The notes below the pieces were generated by a model. That model was given only the letters and a program-made list of their open reading frames with translations, was not told the DNA's origin and ran no database searches. Positions 8,870 to 18,653 of a DNA stretch of 64,000 nt are shown piece after piece (position 1 is the first letter of the stretch; every line of letters starts with the position of its first letter). The translations under genes were made by a program, and so were the position numbers. Origin of the DNA: a bacterium (lineage in GTDB: Bacteria > Electryoneota > RPQS01 > DYHQ01). The stretch lies in NCBI GenBank assembly GCA_030622545.1, contig JAUXGA010000003.1, positions 150,748 to 214,747 on the forward strand. The letters are read 5' to 3'.

Positions 8870-9429
8870 GTGGGTTCTCCTTCTGTGCGGCGATCCACCC
8901 ATCGCCGAATCACCCAGTATCCTTCCGACTCGATCACAAGATGAAATTCAACGGTTCCCGACATCTGGTGCGCCACTCCCGGAACGGTTACTCCAGCAAG
9001 GAGGGTGTATTTTTCCTGCAGAAATGCGCTGTCCGGCCATTCGGTTTGTTCGATGTTTTCGAAAACGACCGCTAAAATCGAATCGCTGGGCAGAACGCCG
9101 CCGGAAAGCAATTGGGTGATATGGCGAGTTTCTTCGGTGAGGTTCCAACCCGCGAGTTCCGGATAGTTACTCAGGGTGACTGCGTCGGCAATAAACGAGA
9201 AGCTGTCCGAACTTATCGACCGCAGATAGTCCACATCATTTCGCTCGGCGAGGGCGAGGGTGATATTCCGCAGGACATCGCGGGGAACGCGGGGAATGTC
9301 CCACGAAGAACGCCCGGCGTCGGGAGCTTGCGCTTCGCGTGTCGAGAAGAGGTCACAACCGCTTAGCAGGAACACAACGACCGCTGTCAGCATAAACCGC
9401 CAGATGGCACGTCGCGGGTTCGCTACCAT
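8839..9429 (-). CDS. Small NTF2-like lipoprotein (first of a pair)
   Basis: About 196 residues from the ATG at 9429, which overlaps the stop of the antiporter gene (ATGGTAG); an ATG at 9450 is possible. Signal with lipobox LLSGC (AVVVFLLSGCDLF). The mature part has a pattern like its neighbour: VLRNITLALAERNDVDYLRS at the start and GYWVIRRWVDRR near the end, typical of NTF2-like domains. Two tandem NTF2-like lipoproteins suggest a duplicated periplasmic pair. No function can be assigned. Confidence 0.75.
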   Translation of the reverse strand: MVANPRRAIWRFMLTAVVVFLLSGCDLFSTREAQAPDAGRSSWDIPRVPRDVLRNITLALAERNDVDYLRSISSDSFSFIADAVTLSNYPELAGWNLTEETRHITQLLSGGVLPSDSILAVVFENIEQTEWPDSAFLQEKYTLLAGVTVPGVAHQMSGTVEFHLVIESEGYWVIRRWVDRRTEGEPTWSDLKALVR

Positions 9430-10733
9430 ATGGAAAAGAAAATCAGCCATAACAATACTAAGATCGGAAGCAGAAACGGCAAGGTAAATTTAAACACATA
9501 GCCCAAGAAGCTGGGAACTTTGACGCCCGCGTGTTCGGCGATGGATTTGACCATGAAATTCGGTCCGTTGCCGATATAGGTCGCCGCTCCGAAAAAGACG
9601 GCGGCCAGAGAAATCGCCTCGAGGAAATGTCCGTGCTGAGAAAGGAAAATCTGCATGTGCGCCGGATTATCAACGCTCAGATGGAACGTTCCAAAGGCGG
9701 CGGTCAGGAAATTCAGATAGGTGGGAGCATTGTCCAAAGCACCGGATAAAATGCCGCATCCCCAATAAAAACTTCCCGGGTCAGTCAATCCGATTTTCGA
9801 AGCGTTGACTTCCAACCAGTCCAACGCGGGGACCATCGTCGCGAAAATCCCGATAAAAAGCACGGCGACTTCGATGATGGGATGAAACGTGAAGGAGTTC
9901 TTTCCATGCAGGATTTTCGAGGTTGACATGTACGAACCCCACGCCGCCGCGACCATAATCACTTCCCGAAGAAACGGCGGCTTTTGAATGAAAACCGCGC
10001 CGAGAATCATGGCCAGAAAGAAGAGATTCTTCAAACCTTCGACGCGTGTGACATCGTCGCGTTCGGCTTCAGCACGTGCGGCGGGCGAGGCTTTCAGGTA
10101 ATTGTGCCGGTCGATGAAATAGAAGAGTGTCAGCAGCAAAACAATCCCGACGAGCCATTTGAGCCATAGGTGCTGGAAGACCCAGAAGAAAGGAACGCCC
10201 TTGAGGTATCCTAAGAACAGCGGCGGGTCACCAATTGGCGTCAGCGCTCCCCCGCAATTCGCGACAATGAAAATAAAGAAAACGATATGGTAAGGCGTAA
10301 AACGCCATTTGTTCATTCGGATGTAGGGGCGGATGAGCAGCATCGCCGCGCCCGTCGTACCGAAGATATTGGCAATGACAGCGCCGATGCCCAGCAGAAT
10401 CGTGTTCTGGCGCGGGTTCGCTTCACCTTTGAACGTGATATGAATACCGCCGGAGACAACAAAGAGCGAACCGATGAGACAAATAAACGAAAGATACTCG
10501 ATGCCGGTGTGAAGCATCCGCGGCAGGTTGTCCAATCCCCAGTAATAATAGCCGATAACCGCCGCGGCCAGAGGAAAAGGAATTACATAATAGTAGCGCT
10601 GCCACCATTTTTCGGCCAGGAGCGGCATCAGCGCAATCGCTCCGAGGAGGACCAAAAAGGGCAGTATCCACAGGGGATTCGGAGGAATAATCTCTATCGA
10701 ATGACCCGCTGTAAGCAGCGGCAGAACACTCAT
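9423..10733 (-). CDS. NhaD-type sodium:proton antiporter / ion transporter superfamily protein
   Basis: 436 residues with about 12 hydrophobic segments. Diagnostic stretches are NCGGALTPIGDPPLFLGYLK in the middle and GILSGALDNAPTYLNFL near residue 340, the two repeated re-entrant motifs of the NhaD/CitMHS part of the IT superfamily. The Asp in both is expected to take part in Na+/H+ exchange. It acts in the inner membrane in pH and Na+ homeostasis. It lies 17 bp after the M6 protease gene and overlaps the following lipoprotein gene. The substrate is inferred from family resemblance only. Confidence 0.85.
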   Translation of the reverse strand: MSVLPLLTAGHSIEIIPPNPLWILPFLVLLGAIALMPLLAEKWWQRYYYVIPFPLAAAVIGYYYWGLDNLPRMLHTGIEYLSFICLIGSLFVVSGGIHITFKGEANPRQNTILLGIGAVIANIFGTTGAAMLLIRPYIRMNKWRFTPYHIVFFIFIVANCGGALTPIGDPPLFLGYLKGVPFFWVFQHLWLKWLVGIVLLLTLFYFIDRHNYLKASPAARAEAERDDVTRVEGLKNLFFLAMILGAVFIQKPPFLREVIMVAAAWGSYMSTSKILHGKNSFTFHPIIEVAVLFIGIFATMVPALDWLEVNASKIGLTDPGSFYWGCGILSGALDNAPTYLNFLTAAFGTFHLSVDNPAHMQIFLSQHGHFLEAISLAAVFFGAATYIGNGPNFMVKSIAEHAGVKVPSFLGYVFKFTLPFLLPILVLLWLIFFSIW

Positions 10734-10750
10734 CTATGGTAACTCGCTGA

Positions 10751-13267
10751 TTACTTCAGATAAACAAGTTTCATCATATCCCGGCACTCACCCTGACGGA
10801 GCTGCACAAAATACAAACCGGAGCCTGTTGTTGGCACCCATGATACTTGATAAACTCCCTGTGTCGTTGCTTCGGTTTCGAGCCGGTCAACTTCTCGTCC
10901 CAAGACATCGAAGATGCGCACATCCGTCGCGCCGGGACGGTCCAGAGCGAAGCGGATTTCCGCCACCGAGTTGAACGGATTCGGATAGACCGATACGAGT
11001 CCAAATTGGTGAGGAATCCCCGTTCGCCCATCAGCGCTTGCACTGGGGTGAATAATGAAATCAGCATCGGACATATCCACAACGGTCGAATCGAGGCGCG
11101 ACTGGATTCGGATGCGGCAGGTGTGCGACCATGGACCGGTTACATTCCAAGGGTGCATACCGTCATTTTGTGTCATGGTCAAGACGGTTTCCCATGGCCC
11201 GCTTTCACCGTTTCTTGACAGATAAATGCTTACATGCGTATCCAAGAATTCCGAAGACCATTTCAAGGTATCGGTTTCTCCTTCCGTCCATTCTTCTCCA
11301 CCGTTGGGTGAAATCAATGTAATCGTCGGCTCTATCAGATAGAAATTCGCATCGCTTTCGTCAAAGACATCCGGATTTTCGTCCGCAACGATTTTCACGC
11401 GGCAGGAATCCGATGGAGGTCCGGGCATCCTGATATAGCGAGCGCCGGTGTTTGCAATACTTGAATCAAGCATTTCCCAATCGCCGTCGGGATAACTTCT
11501 GTTCAGATAGAGAGATATCAAACCCGTGTAGCCGTACGAATCCCACATGATTTGATAGGGCGTGTTTTGAGCGATGGAATCGCCGCCGTTCGGGCTTAGG
11601 AGTGTTAAGACCGTTTCGCCGATAACAAAGGTGTTATCGCTAACATCCGTTAACGTGTCTTCTCCGAAAATCTCGGCTTTTAACAGCGCCAGCGTCGTTG
11701 TCGGACCGGTGACAGTCCATGTCGTCTCCGCGCCCGTCAAAGTAAAAAGCTCCGTCCATGTATCGCCGCCGTCACGCGTCAGCGAAATCACAGCAGGCTC
11801 GGTGGTCACGTACCGCTCAATTTCAATCGTCGCTGTTAAATCAATCGGCCAGATTTCTCCACCGTTCGGATTCTGGACAATGACGTAAGGTTGCGGCGCC
11901 AGCGATAAATCGAACGTCATGATGGAATCTACATCGGAAATGTTATTCACTAAGACATCCGTCGGTGCAAAAGTGTAATCCATTGAATTAGGCAATGATG
12001 TACTGGAAAACGTGCGGTTGTCCCAGTAGCCGGGGAAAGGATCGCCGCCGTCGCCGGAATTAAAATCCCGTTCTAAATCCCATTCTCCATCGGCTTGTTC
12101 GAGCGCCACTTTAAAATGCCCTGTGCTTGTATGACCGGGATACCATTCGTGCCGATTGGTGCTCACGTTGTCGTCAATATGCCAGATGAACAGGCCTGTG
12201 ATGCCGTGCATTCCGATGCTATAGCCGTACGAACTACGATTTTCAATCAAGAAATACTCATTGCCCGTGCCGACTCCCCCACGCCACACGCGGTAAATCA
12301 CCGGCGAAACTTCGCTGATGGGAATTTCGATGTTGGTTGCGTCTTCCGAAAGCACCGTCGCTGTGGCAAAACCGACGGCCGTTTTACACCACGCATCCAT
12401 GTGCGCCGGACGGCTGCCCAGCGTTCCGTTCCACGAGCCTCCCGCCATTAAGCTGTAATCTCCAACGCCTTCGGACGAATAATCCGTGTCGTATAGATCC
12501 GGCAATCCAATCTGGTGACCGAATTCGTGTGCATAGACGCCGCAGGTCATATCGCCGGGCGAACGCCAGTATTCCGGCTCCATGGAGTAGCCCGATACAT
12601 AGACTCCGTCCAATAATCTTGGCGAAATCCCCCAGGCGTGGGACCAGATGTCATGGTCGCTACCGGTAAATTCGGCTCCCGGCCCGGTATGAACCACCAT
12701 CAAACCATCGACATATAGATCGCCATCGTTGTCGTACACAGAAAAATCTACATACGGATCCACAAGATCCACAAGGTCCTCCACCAACCTTCGGACATTG
12801 CGGGGGTAGTCCCCGAAGCCGTTTCGTCCGTCCACATAATAGGCATACGTTTGCGGCATGTCTGTCCAGCCGATTTCGGACGGAGTCTGACCTGAGATAA
12901 CGTGGAACTCCCCATAGGAAATTTCATGGTAATAATGTCGCATATCGCCCATCTGATTTCCGAAAATGAGCGAATCGAAATAAGACGCATCTGTTTGATA
13001 GTTATGATCGCTGAACGTTGCCAGTAAAATCAACACTCTCATCTCGGTATCATCAAGTCGCCCGGATGCGCCGAATTTGCCCGAAAGGTTGAACGCTTGC
13101 GGAGCATCGACGCCGCGCGCTAAAAGCTCAGCTCGATTCGCCATCGCATACGGTATCGTCACGTCATATGCCCGTACCTTCATCAGGAGGTCTGGGTGTG
13201 GCGGCATCGCCATCGCCGCAGCGGAAAATAAGAAAACTATCCCTAAGAAAATTCGCAGCCGTTTCAT
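10751..13267 (-). CDS. M6-family secreted metalloprotease with C-terminal sorting domain
   Basis: 838 residues; AAGGAG lies upstream of the ATG at 13267. A signal peptide ends near AAAMA. The catalytic domain carries the zinc motif HEFGHQIGLPDLYD (His247 and His251, with Glu248 catalytic) preceded by an M6-type Asp/Gly region (DNDGDLYVDGLMVVHTGPG). After about residue 450 come repeated Ig-like modules with the recurring NPNGGE/SPNGG motif, three or more copies. The end has YPNPFNSVAEIRFAL and GLYFVQLRQGE, a type-A sorting domain. M6 peptidases (immune inhibitor A type) degrade extracellular proteins, fitting a nutrient-scavenging or surface role. Confidence 0.92.
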   Translation of the reverse strand: MKRLRIFLGIVFLFSAAAMAMPPHPDLLMKVRAYDVTIPYAMANRAELLARGVDAPQAFNLSGKFGASGRLDDTEMRVLILLATFSDHNYQTDASYFDSLIFGNQMGDMRHYYHEISYGEFHVISGQTPSEIGWTDMPQTYAYYVDGRNGFGDYPRNVRRLVEDLVDLVDPYVDFSVYDNDGDLYVDGLMVVHTGPGAEFTGSDHDIWSHAWGISPRLLDGVYVSGYSMEPEYWRSPGDMTCGVYAHEFGHQIGLPDLYDTDYSSEGVGDYSLMAGGSWNGTLGSRPAHMDAWCKTAVGFATATVLSEDATNIEIPISEVSPVIYRVWRGGVGTGNEYFLIENRSSYGYSIGMHGITGLFIWHIDDNVSTNRHEWYPGHTSTGHFKVALEQADGEWDLERDFNSGDGGDPFPGYWDNRTFSSTSLPNSMDYTFAPTDVLVNNISDVDSIMTFDLSLAPQPYVIVQNPNGGEIWPIDLTATIEIERYVTTEPAVISLTRDGGDTWTELFTLTGAETTWTVTGPTTTLALLKAEIFGEDTLTDVSDNTFVIGETVLTLLSPNGGDSIAQNTPYQIMWDSYGYTGLISLYLNRSYPDGDWEMLDSSIANTGARYIRMPGPPSDSCRVKIVADENPDVFDESDANFYLIEPTITLISPNGGEEWTEGETDTLKWSSEFLDTHVSIYLSRNGESGPWETVLTMTQNDGMHPWNVTGPWSHTCRIRIQSRLDSTVVDMSDADFIIHPSASADGRTGIPHQFGLVSVYPNPFNSVAEIRFALDRPGATDVRIFDVLGREVDRLETEATTQGVYQVSWVPTTGSGLYFVQLRQGECRDMMKLVYLK

Positions 13268-13324
13268 GTCAATTCTCCTTTTGTTGCTGAATCTCAGCTT
13301 CCAAGTACTCTATGAAAATCATTT

Positions 13325-14449
13325 CTATTGCTTGCATTGAACAGCAATCGCTTTCGCCATTTCAATCGTCGTGTTGGTGCCGCCCATGTCGTAGGTGCGC
13401 ACTTTGCTCTCTTTGATGATAGCGGCGACGGCTTTTTCCAGACGGTTCGCTTTGTCCATCTCACCGAGCCATTCGAGCATGAGCTTTGTCGCCAAAATCG
13501 CTGCAATCGGATTCACCTTGTACATGCCGGTATATTTCGGCGCGCTGCCGTGCGTGGGTTCGAACACGGCGTAGTTGTCACCGATATTTCCTGCGCTGGC
13601 AAATCCCAAGCCGCCCACAAGCTGCGCTGACAAATCCGACAAAATATCCCCGAACATGTTTTCCGCGACGATGCAGTCATAATCGAACGGATTTTTCACC
13701 AGCCACATGCACTGCGCGTCGATATTCGTCTCCCACATGGGAATATCGGAAAATTCTTTTTTGTGAATTTCGCGCGCGGTGCGAATCATCAGGCCGCCGG
13801 TTTCGCGCAGGACATTCGGTTTATCGCAAATCGTCACGCTTTTTCGGTGGTGCTTCTTCGCGAACATGAACGCCTGACGCACAATACTCGCGCATCCCTG
13901 CCGCGACATAATGCGGGTTGAGATGGCTAAATTTTCAAGACCGAATTTCTCGAACCTCTTGGCTTTCGGATGCGTGCAGAGCGCGTCAAAAACATTGCGC
14001 GGCACCGGATGGAATTCCACACCCGAATAAAGCCCTTCGGTGTTTTCGCGGAAGATGACAACGTCAATACCTTCCTTGTAGTTCAGCGGATTTCCCGGAT
14101 ATGCTTTGCACGGTCGCATGTTCGTGTGCAGGTTCAACTCCTGCCGCAGTCGCACGATGGGCGAGAAATAGACAAAACCCTTGCCGCGTAAATCCGGGTC
14201 AAGCTCGGCGTCGGCTTCCTGTTTCGGTTTGGATGTAATCGCGCCGAAGAGAGCGCATTCCGTATCTTTCAGAAGCTTCAGCGTGCGGTCGGGCAGCGCG
14301 TTGCCTTCCGTGCACCAGTACTTCCAACCGATTTCTCCTTCGCGGTATTCCGCAGAAAACTCCAGCGCGTCCAGGCAATATCGGACCGCTTCCAAAACTT
14401 CCACCCCGACCCCGTCTCCCGGCAGCCAGGCTATAACGTGCTTAGGCAT
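13325..14449 (-). CDS. Isocitrate/isopropylmalate dehydrogenase family protein
   Basis: 374 residues, normal length. The N-terminus has the nucleotide/substrate region WLPGDGVGVEVLEA. The middle has DVVIFRENTEGLYSG, which corresponds to the NTEG segment of NAD-dependent isocitrate dehydrogenases. The metal-binding Asp region is DYDCIVAENMFGDILSDLSA, and AVFEPTHGSAPKYTG is the cofactor loop. The family oxidatively decarboxylates 2R,3S-hydroxy acids. No leuB, leuC/D or other lysine/leucine genes are adjacent, so isocitrate is the more likely substrate, but homoisocitrate or isopropylmalate are not excluded. Confidence 0.88.
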   Translation of the reverse strand: MPKHVIAWLPGDGVGVEVLEAVRYCLDALEFSAEYREGEIGWKYWCTEGNALPDRTLKLLKDTECALFGAITSKPKQEADAELDPDLRGKGFVYFSPIVRLRQELNLHTNMRPCKAYPGNPLNYKEGIDVVIFRENTEGLYSGVEFHPVPRNVFDALCTHPKAKRFEKFGLENLAISTRIMSRQGCASIVRQAFMFAKKHHRKSVTICDKPNVLRETGGLMIRTAREIHKKEFSDIPMWETNIDAQCMWLVKNPFDYDCIVAENMFGDILSDLSAQLVGGLGFASAGNIGDNYAVFEPTHGSAPKYTGMYKVNPIAAILATKLMLEWLGEMDKANRLEKAVAAIIKESKVRTYDMGGTNTTIEMAKAIAVQCKQ

Positions 14450-14481
14450 GATATTTCTTCTTATTAAAATTCTTCGTGGTG

Positions 14482-15807
14482 CTATGCTAAACCTTTTTCG
14501 GAAAGAACCTCCATAGCTATACGAACGTCCTCTGTGTGCTTTAAGAATTCCTCTAATTGTTTTGTAAGACTTCGGAATCCTTTGATATTTTCGCAGTTCT
14601 TTACCAGATCATTCACTATTAAGTTTTGGTCTGAATCACTGGATAGCATCATATTCTGATTAATCCTCGTTCTGATTACTTCTATGAGATTTGGATTTTC
14701 GCGTATTGCTGAGAATATCTCAGGGACGAAATGCTTATATGCCAACAGTGTTGCAACGAGTATATAACTACGTTCCCATGAAAGCCTGTCTTTATATTTG
14801 TCTTTCTCCTGGAATACATCAAGGCAGAAATAGGTGAAATCAGAAATGAATCTATTCCAGCGCCTTGGATTTGGATGAAAACTGCTGAGAATTTCGTAAA
14901 TCACATTTATAGATAAGTGAGATATACTTCCGAAATCAATAGACCTAGCGATTTCGAGGATTTTGGCTGAGAGGTATTTTGACCAATATTCATTTTCGGG
15001 AATTGGCAGACTAATTTCAAAGGTAAATAACTTCTCTAACCAATTGCCAGGTGCTTTATCATAGTGTTTGATACTATTGATAGCGGCTTCAGCTCTATTC
15101 TTATCTATGGCAAGGACGAAAGCACAGTTGTCTGATGTTAGATAATTCTTAATTCCGGTGAGTAAGCCGGTGACATTCTCTGGAAAACAGCGGTCAATAT
15201 CATCAATGAGGATTACAATTCTACACCCTGGATTTGTTTCTTTATTCTTTGCAATTATCCTCTCAATTGCTTCATTGAATCCGTCTTTCAAAGCTTTGAC
15301 ACTTTTATATGCATTTTCAGTTGAAGCAACGACATTCTCATTTGGCGATAGTTCTTGAATACCTACGTTGATTGCTTGATTTGCTACGCTAGCCAGTGGT
15401 AGCATCCCAGATAAGAAGCCCGCAATCGAAAATGCTGATTTACCTATAAGAGATGCTGCATTCAAAAAGTTCTTTTTCAATTCCTTGTCCGCTGCGTCAC
15501 CACATTCTTCAAGCATCTTTTGCGCGAGAGCATAAATAACGTTTCCCGTCGCTTCGTATTCCCATAGGTCAAACCATATGGGAATATGCCCATTTTCTCT
15601 TAGTTTTTGTTCTAAAAGTCGGAGAAAAGTTGTTTTACCAACGCCCCATTCACCCGTTATTGCGATAGTGCAGGGAAACTGCGCTCCTTCCAAGACTCTT
15701 GATACACTTGTGACGAGTTCATCTCGTCCAAGCAAATCTTCAACGTGCTCCGGCTCGCTAGTTGGTAGCGTTATGAATGGCTTTTCTTTATCTTTGATTT
15801 CTTCCAT
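14482..15807 (-). CDS. KAP-family P-loop NTPase
   Basis: 441 residues. Walker A is GEWGVGKTTFLR and Walker B is IVILIDDIDRC. Between them is a hydrophobic insert (SAFSIAGFLSGMLPLASVA), the membrane-spanning insertion that marks many KAP NTPases. Downstream motifs include NCAFVLAIDKNRAEAAI and NPRRWNRFISDF. KAP proteins sit at the inner face of the membrane, and many are carried on mobile or phage-defence loci. The gene is clearly more AT-rich than the flanking dehydrogenase and rsmD genes, which supports horizontal arrival. No partner gene is present beside it. Role unknown. Confidence 0.88.
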   Translation of the reverse strand: MEEIKDKEKPFITLPTSEPEHVEDLLGRDELVTSVSRVLEGAQFPCTIAITGEWGVGKTTFLRLLEQKLRENGHIPIWFDLWEYEATGNVIYALAQKMLEECGDAADKELKKNFLNAASLIGKSAFSIAGFLSGMLPLASVANQAINVGIQELSPNENVVASTENAYKSVKALKDGFNEAIERIIAKNKETNPGCRIVILIDDIDRCFPENVTGLLTGIKNYLTSDNCAFVLAIDKNRAEAAINSIKHYDKAPGNWLEKLFTFEISLPIPENEYWSKYLSAKILEIARSIDFGSISHLSINVIYEILSSFHPNPRRWNRFISDFTYFCLDVFQEKDKYKDRLSWERSYILVATLLAYKHFVPEIFSAIRENPNLIEVIRTRINQNMMLSSDSDQNLIVNDLVKNCENIKGFRSLTKQLEEFLKHTEDVRIAMEVLSEKGLA

Positions 15808-15881
15808 CTCTATCCTACCCCAATGCTAATCTCTTTCGGAAGAGGACGACGGCGATTATTCTATGCGATGCAGTGAATTCG

Positions 15882-16421
15882 TCAGTTGTGATCAAAAATT
15901 GAAATTGTTGTTTCGCCGAAGACGCGGGAGCGTCGCAGCGATAAACCATCCATGTCCGGCGGCGCTTCTCGCTTGGAATGCTCGAAGACCAGCACGCCGC
16001 CCGGCGCTAAAATCTCCGCGCTTAGAATCGCGCTGATCACCTTCTTCATCGAGAACAAATCGTAGGGTGGATCGGCGAAGATAATATCGTAGGTGCGGCC
16101 TTCTTTCGAGACGCGATTCAAAAAATGGAAAACATCTTCGCGAAAGACAATCGCGCGTTCTTCGAGGTGATACTGCGTCAGCGCTTTTTGAATGCGGCGC
16201 TCGGCTTCGCGCGATGTATCGGCAAAGACTGCTAACGTTGCGCCTCGTTTCAGCGCAACAACTCCGAATGCGCCGGTTCCGGCGAAGAGGTCGAGTACGG
16301 TGCGGCCTTCAATCTCGCCGTGCAGGATATCGAAAATCGATTCGAGCGCGCGGGCGGCCGTCGGGCGAAATCCCTGTCCTTTGTTGCGGCGTCCCGTTCC
16401 CGATGATATGCGCTGAACCAT
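15882..16421 (-). CDS. rsmD: 16S rRNA (guanine(966)-N(2))-methyltransferase RsmD
   Basis: 179 residues, normal for RsmD. The N-terminus has the RsmD hallmark GQGFRPTAARALESIFDIL. The SAM site is VLDLFAGTGAFGVVALKRGA, and the catalytic N6/N2-MTase motif is DIIFADPPYD. The enzyme methylates G966 of 16S rRNA during 30S assembly using SAM. It begins 1 bp after the ComEA-like gene and probably belongs to the hrcA-grpE-dnaJ transcript. Confidence 0.93.
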   Translation of the reverse strand: MVQRISSGTGRRNKGQGFRPTAARALESIFDILHGEIEGRTVLDLFAGTGAFGVVALKRGATLAVFADTSREAERRIQKALTQYHLEERAIVFREDVFHFLNRVSKEGRTYDIIFADPPYDLFSMKKVISAILSAEILAPGGVLVFEHSKREAPPDMDGLSLRRSRVFGETTISIFDHN

Positions 16422-16422
16422 T

Positions 16423-16875
16423 TTATTTTACCGTATAGAGTTGCGTCGAATCACTCTTCGCAATCGAGGAGCTTGTATCAACAGTTACGCGGTCGCGCAT
16501 TGCTTCAAGACGCTTCGGCCCGATTCCGTATACATCATCCAATGCTTCAACGGATTTGTATGGCCCGTGCTTTTCGCGATAGTCGATGATGCGTTGCGAG
16601 AGTACCGACCCGATTCCCGAAAGGCTTTGCAATTCAGCGCGGGTGGCGGTGTTGATATTAATCGGCCGATTGGAAATTTCTTCCGCGAGTTCCGCGACCT
16701 GATGCGCGCGCGCGCGGAAATCAGCCGCCGCTGCGCTGTCGGGGAAGAGTTGGCTTTGAAGCGCTTCCGGAACCGCGCGCTGAGACTGAAAAAATCGAAT
16801 CGCCGTGCCAAGTAGAAAGGCGACGGCGAGGAGCAGGATTGCTGTTCGCTGGGAAAATGACAGACGCCAGATCAT
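16423..16875 (-). CDS. ComEA-like helix-hairpin-helix membrane protein
   Basis: 150 residues: one N-terminal transmembrane helix ([19 protein letters not shown]), a linker, then paired HhH motifs ([18 protein letters not shown] and [20 protein letters not shown]). ComEA-type proteins bind double-stranded DNA outside the inner membrane during natural uptake. The HhH pair is also found in unrelated DNA-binding proteins, so a competence role is only likely if comEC and pili exist elsewhere. Its start overlaps the dnaJ stop by 4 bp. Confidence 0.85.
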   Translation of the reverse strand: MIWRLSFSQRTAILLLAVAFLLGTAIRFFQSQRAVPEALQSQLFPDSAAAADFRARAHQVAELAEEISNRPININTATRAELQSLSGIGSVLSQRIIDYREKHGPYKSVEALDDVYGIGPKRLEAMRDRVTVDTSSSIAKSDSTQLYTVK

Positions 16876-18017
16876 GCGCTAAAGGCGTCCTTTACTTTGC
16901 TAAAGAAACTTTTTTGATTTGCTTTCGGCTTCAGATTTTCACTTTGCTTAAGCTCCTCGAAAAGGCGACGTTCTTCCGGCGTCAGCTTTTCGGGAACGTA
17001 GAGTCGTATTTCGACGAGCTGATCTCCGGTGCCGTATCCCTTCAGGTGTTTCAATCCTCGACCGCGCATACGCAGGATACGCCCGTGAGGTGTGCCCGGC
17101 TCGATGTGCAGGCGCGCTTTGCCGGTAAGCGTTGGCACCTCGACATCATCGCCCAAAACGATTTGCGGAATCGAAAGGGTCAGAACGTAGAGAATATCAT
17201 CGCCCCGGCGCGTGAAATGAGGATGTTCTTTCTCTTCAACGACCACGATAAGGTCACCGGGATGGCCGCTGTAGGGTCCGGCATTTCCCTTGCCGCGCAT
17301 TTGTATATAATTTCCCGCGGCAACGCCCGCAGGGATGTCAACACTCACGAACGATTCCCCGCGCACGCGACCTTCACCGCGGCACGCCGGACAGGGTTCG
17401 CTGACGACCGTGCCCTGTCCCCGGCATTGCGGGCACGTCGTGATGTTGACGAACTGTCCCAAGATAGATCGACTGACTTGCCGCACTTGTCCGCTGCCCC
17501 GGCAGGTTGAACACGTCATGCGACTCGTGCCGCGTTTGGCGCCGCTTCCGCTGCATTCTTCGCACGGCTTGTAATGGCGTACTTTGATTTTTTTGGTTAC
17601 GCCGGTGAAAATTTCTTCCAACGTCAGTTTAAGATTAATCTGCAGGTCACCGCCGCGTGTGCGAGTCGGGCCACGGGACTCGCCGCGCATCCCCCCGAAG
17701 AAATCGCCGAAGGCACCGCCCTCCATGAACTGGCGCAGCGCATCGGAAAGGTCGAACTCGAAGTTCCCGTAACCTCCCTGCGAAGCGCCGGGCGATGTGG
17801 CGGCATGGCCGAACCGGTCATAGCGGGCGCGTTTATCCGGATTGTTCAGAACCGCATAAGCTTCGCCGATTTCCTTGAACTTCTCTTCGGCGCTCTTGTC
17901 GCCTTTGTTGCGGTCGGGATGATACTGCATCGCCAGCTTGCGGTAGGCTTTCTTGATGTCATCCTCACCGGCGTTTCGTTCCACACCTAATACTTCATAG
18001 TAATCGTGTTTTGTCAT
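16872..18017 (-). CDS. dnaJ: Chaperone DnaJ
   Basis: 381 residues. J domain at residues 1-70 with the HPD motif ([10 protein letters not shown]), a Gly/Phe-rich stretch ([13 protein letters not shown]), and four zinc-binding repeats near residues 150-215 ([32 protein letters not shown]). The usual C-terminal substrate-binding region follows. It stimulates DnaK ATPase and delivers unfolded protein. dnaK is not in the window. It overlaps grpE and the ComEA-like gene by 4 bp each. Confidence 0.97.
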   Translation of the reverse strand: MTKHDYYEVLGVERNAGEDDIKKAYRKLAMQYHPDRNKGDKSAEEKFKEIGEAYAVLNNPDKRARYDRFGHAATSPGASQGGYGNFEFDLSDALRQFMEGGAFGDFFGGMRGESRGPTRTRGGDLQINLKLTLEEIFTGVTKKIKVRHYKPCEECSGSGAKRGTSRMTCSTCRGSGQVRQVSRSILGQFVNITTCPQCRGQGTVVSEPCPACRGEGRVRGESFVSVDIPAGVAAGNYIQMRGKGNAGPYSGHPGDLIVVVEEKEHPHFTRRGDDILYVLTLSIPQIVLGDDVEVPTLTGKARLHIEPGTPHGRILRMRGRGLKHLKGYGTGDQLVEIRLYVPEKLTPEERRLFEELKQSENLKPKANQKSFFSKVKDAFSA

Positions 18018-18628
18018 GAGGTCTCTTTTTCATCGTCGGGATTCGTTTCGGATTCCGGTTCTTTGCTGACCACGACTCGAGCATGGCGAATAATTCTGCC
18101 GTTCATCTTGTAGCCGGACTGCACGACGGAAGCCACATGGTCGGGAGGAATATCCGCTGTCTCGATTGTCAGTACCGCATCATGTTCGTCATGGTTGAAG
18201 GGCTGGCCTTCTGCATCGATTTTTTCGACAGTTAGCGACGCAAAGACCGCAGACAACTTATCACGAATCAGTCGCACGCCTTCGCTCAGGTTTTTTGTGT
18301 CGTTCAATTCTTGTGTTGAAAGCAGACGATCAAAATCATCTAAAATCGGCAGGAAATCCAACACCATGGACTGCCGAATAGCGCGAGTGAGATTCTCCAT
18401 ATCCTGACGCGTGCGCTTGCGGAAATTCTCCAATTCAGCGGCTTTGCGCAGAAATTTATCGCGCCACTCGTCCACTTCCTTGCGCAGGGTTTCTTCGAGA
18501 GTGGCTTCCGCCGTTGCTTCTTCTTCCGAAGGAGCTTCTCCGCCTTCGGCTTGCGGGTCGTCTATACCGGAAGGCATTTTCTCGCGCTCGGTATCTTGCA
18601 GATTTTCTTCAGGGTGTTTGGGCTTCAT
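18014..18628 (-). CDS. grpE: Nucleotide exchange factor GrpE
   Basis: 204 residues. An acidic N-terminal stretch is followed by the long coiled coil ([33 protein letters not shown]) and a beta domain containing [20 protein letters not shown] and [17 protein letters not shown], which is the GrpE signature. It releases ADP from DnaK. It is translated after hrcA and overlaps dnaJ by 4 bp. Confidence 0.96.
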   Translation of the reverse strand: MKPKHPEENLQDTEREKMPSGIDDPQAEGGEAPSEEEATAEATLEETLRKEVDEWRDKFLRKAAELENFRKRTRQDMENLTRAIRQSMVLDFLPILDDFDRLLSTQELNDTKNLSEGVRLIRDKLSAVFASLTVEKIDAEGQPFNHDEHDAVLTIETADIPPDHVASVVQSGYKMNGRIIRHARVVVSKEPESETNPDDEKETS

Positions 18629-18653
18629 ACAATAAATTCAGTTCTTTTATTTC

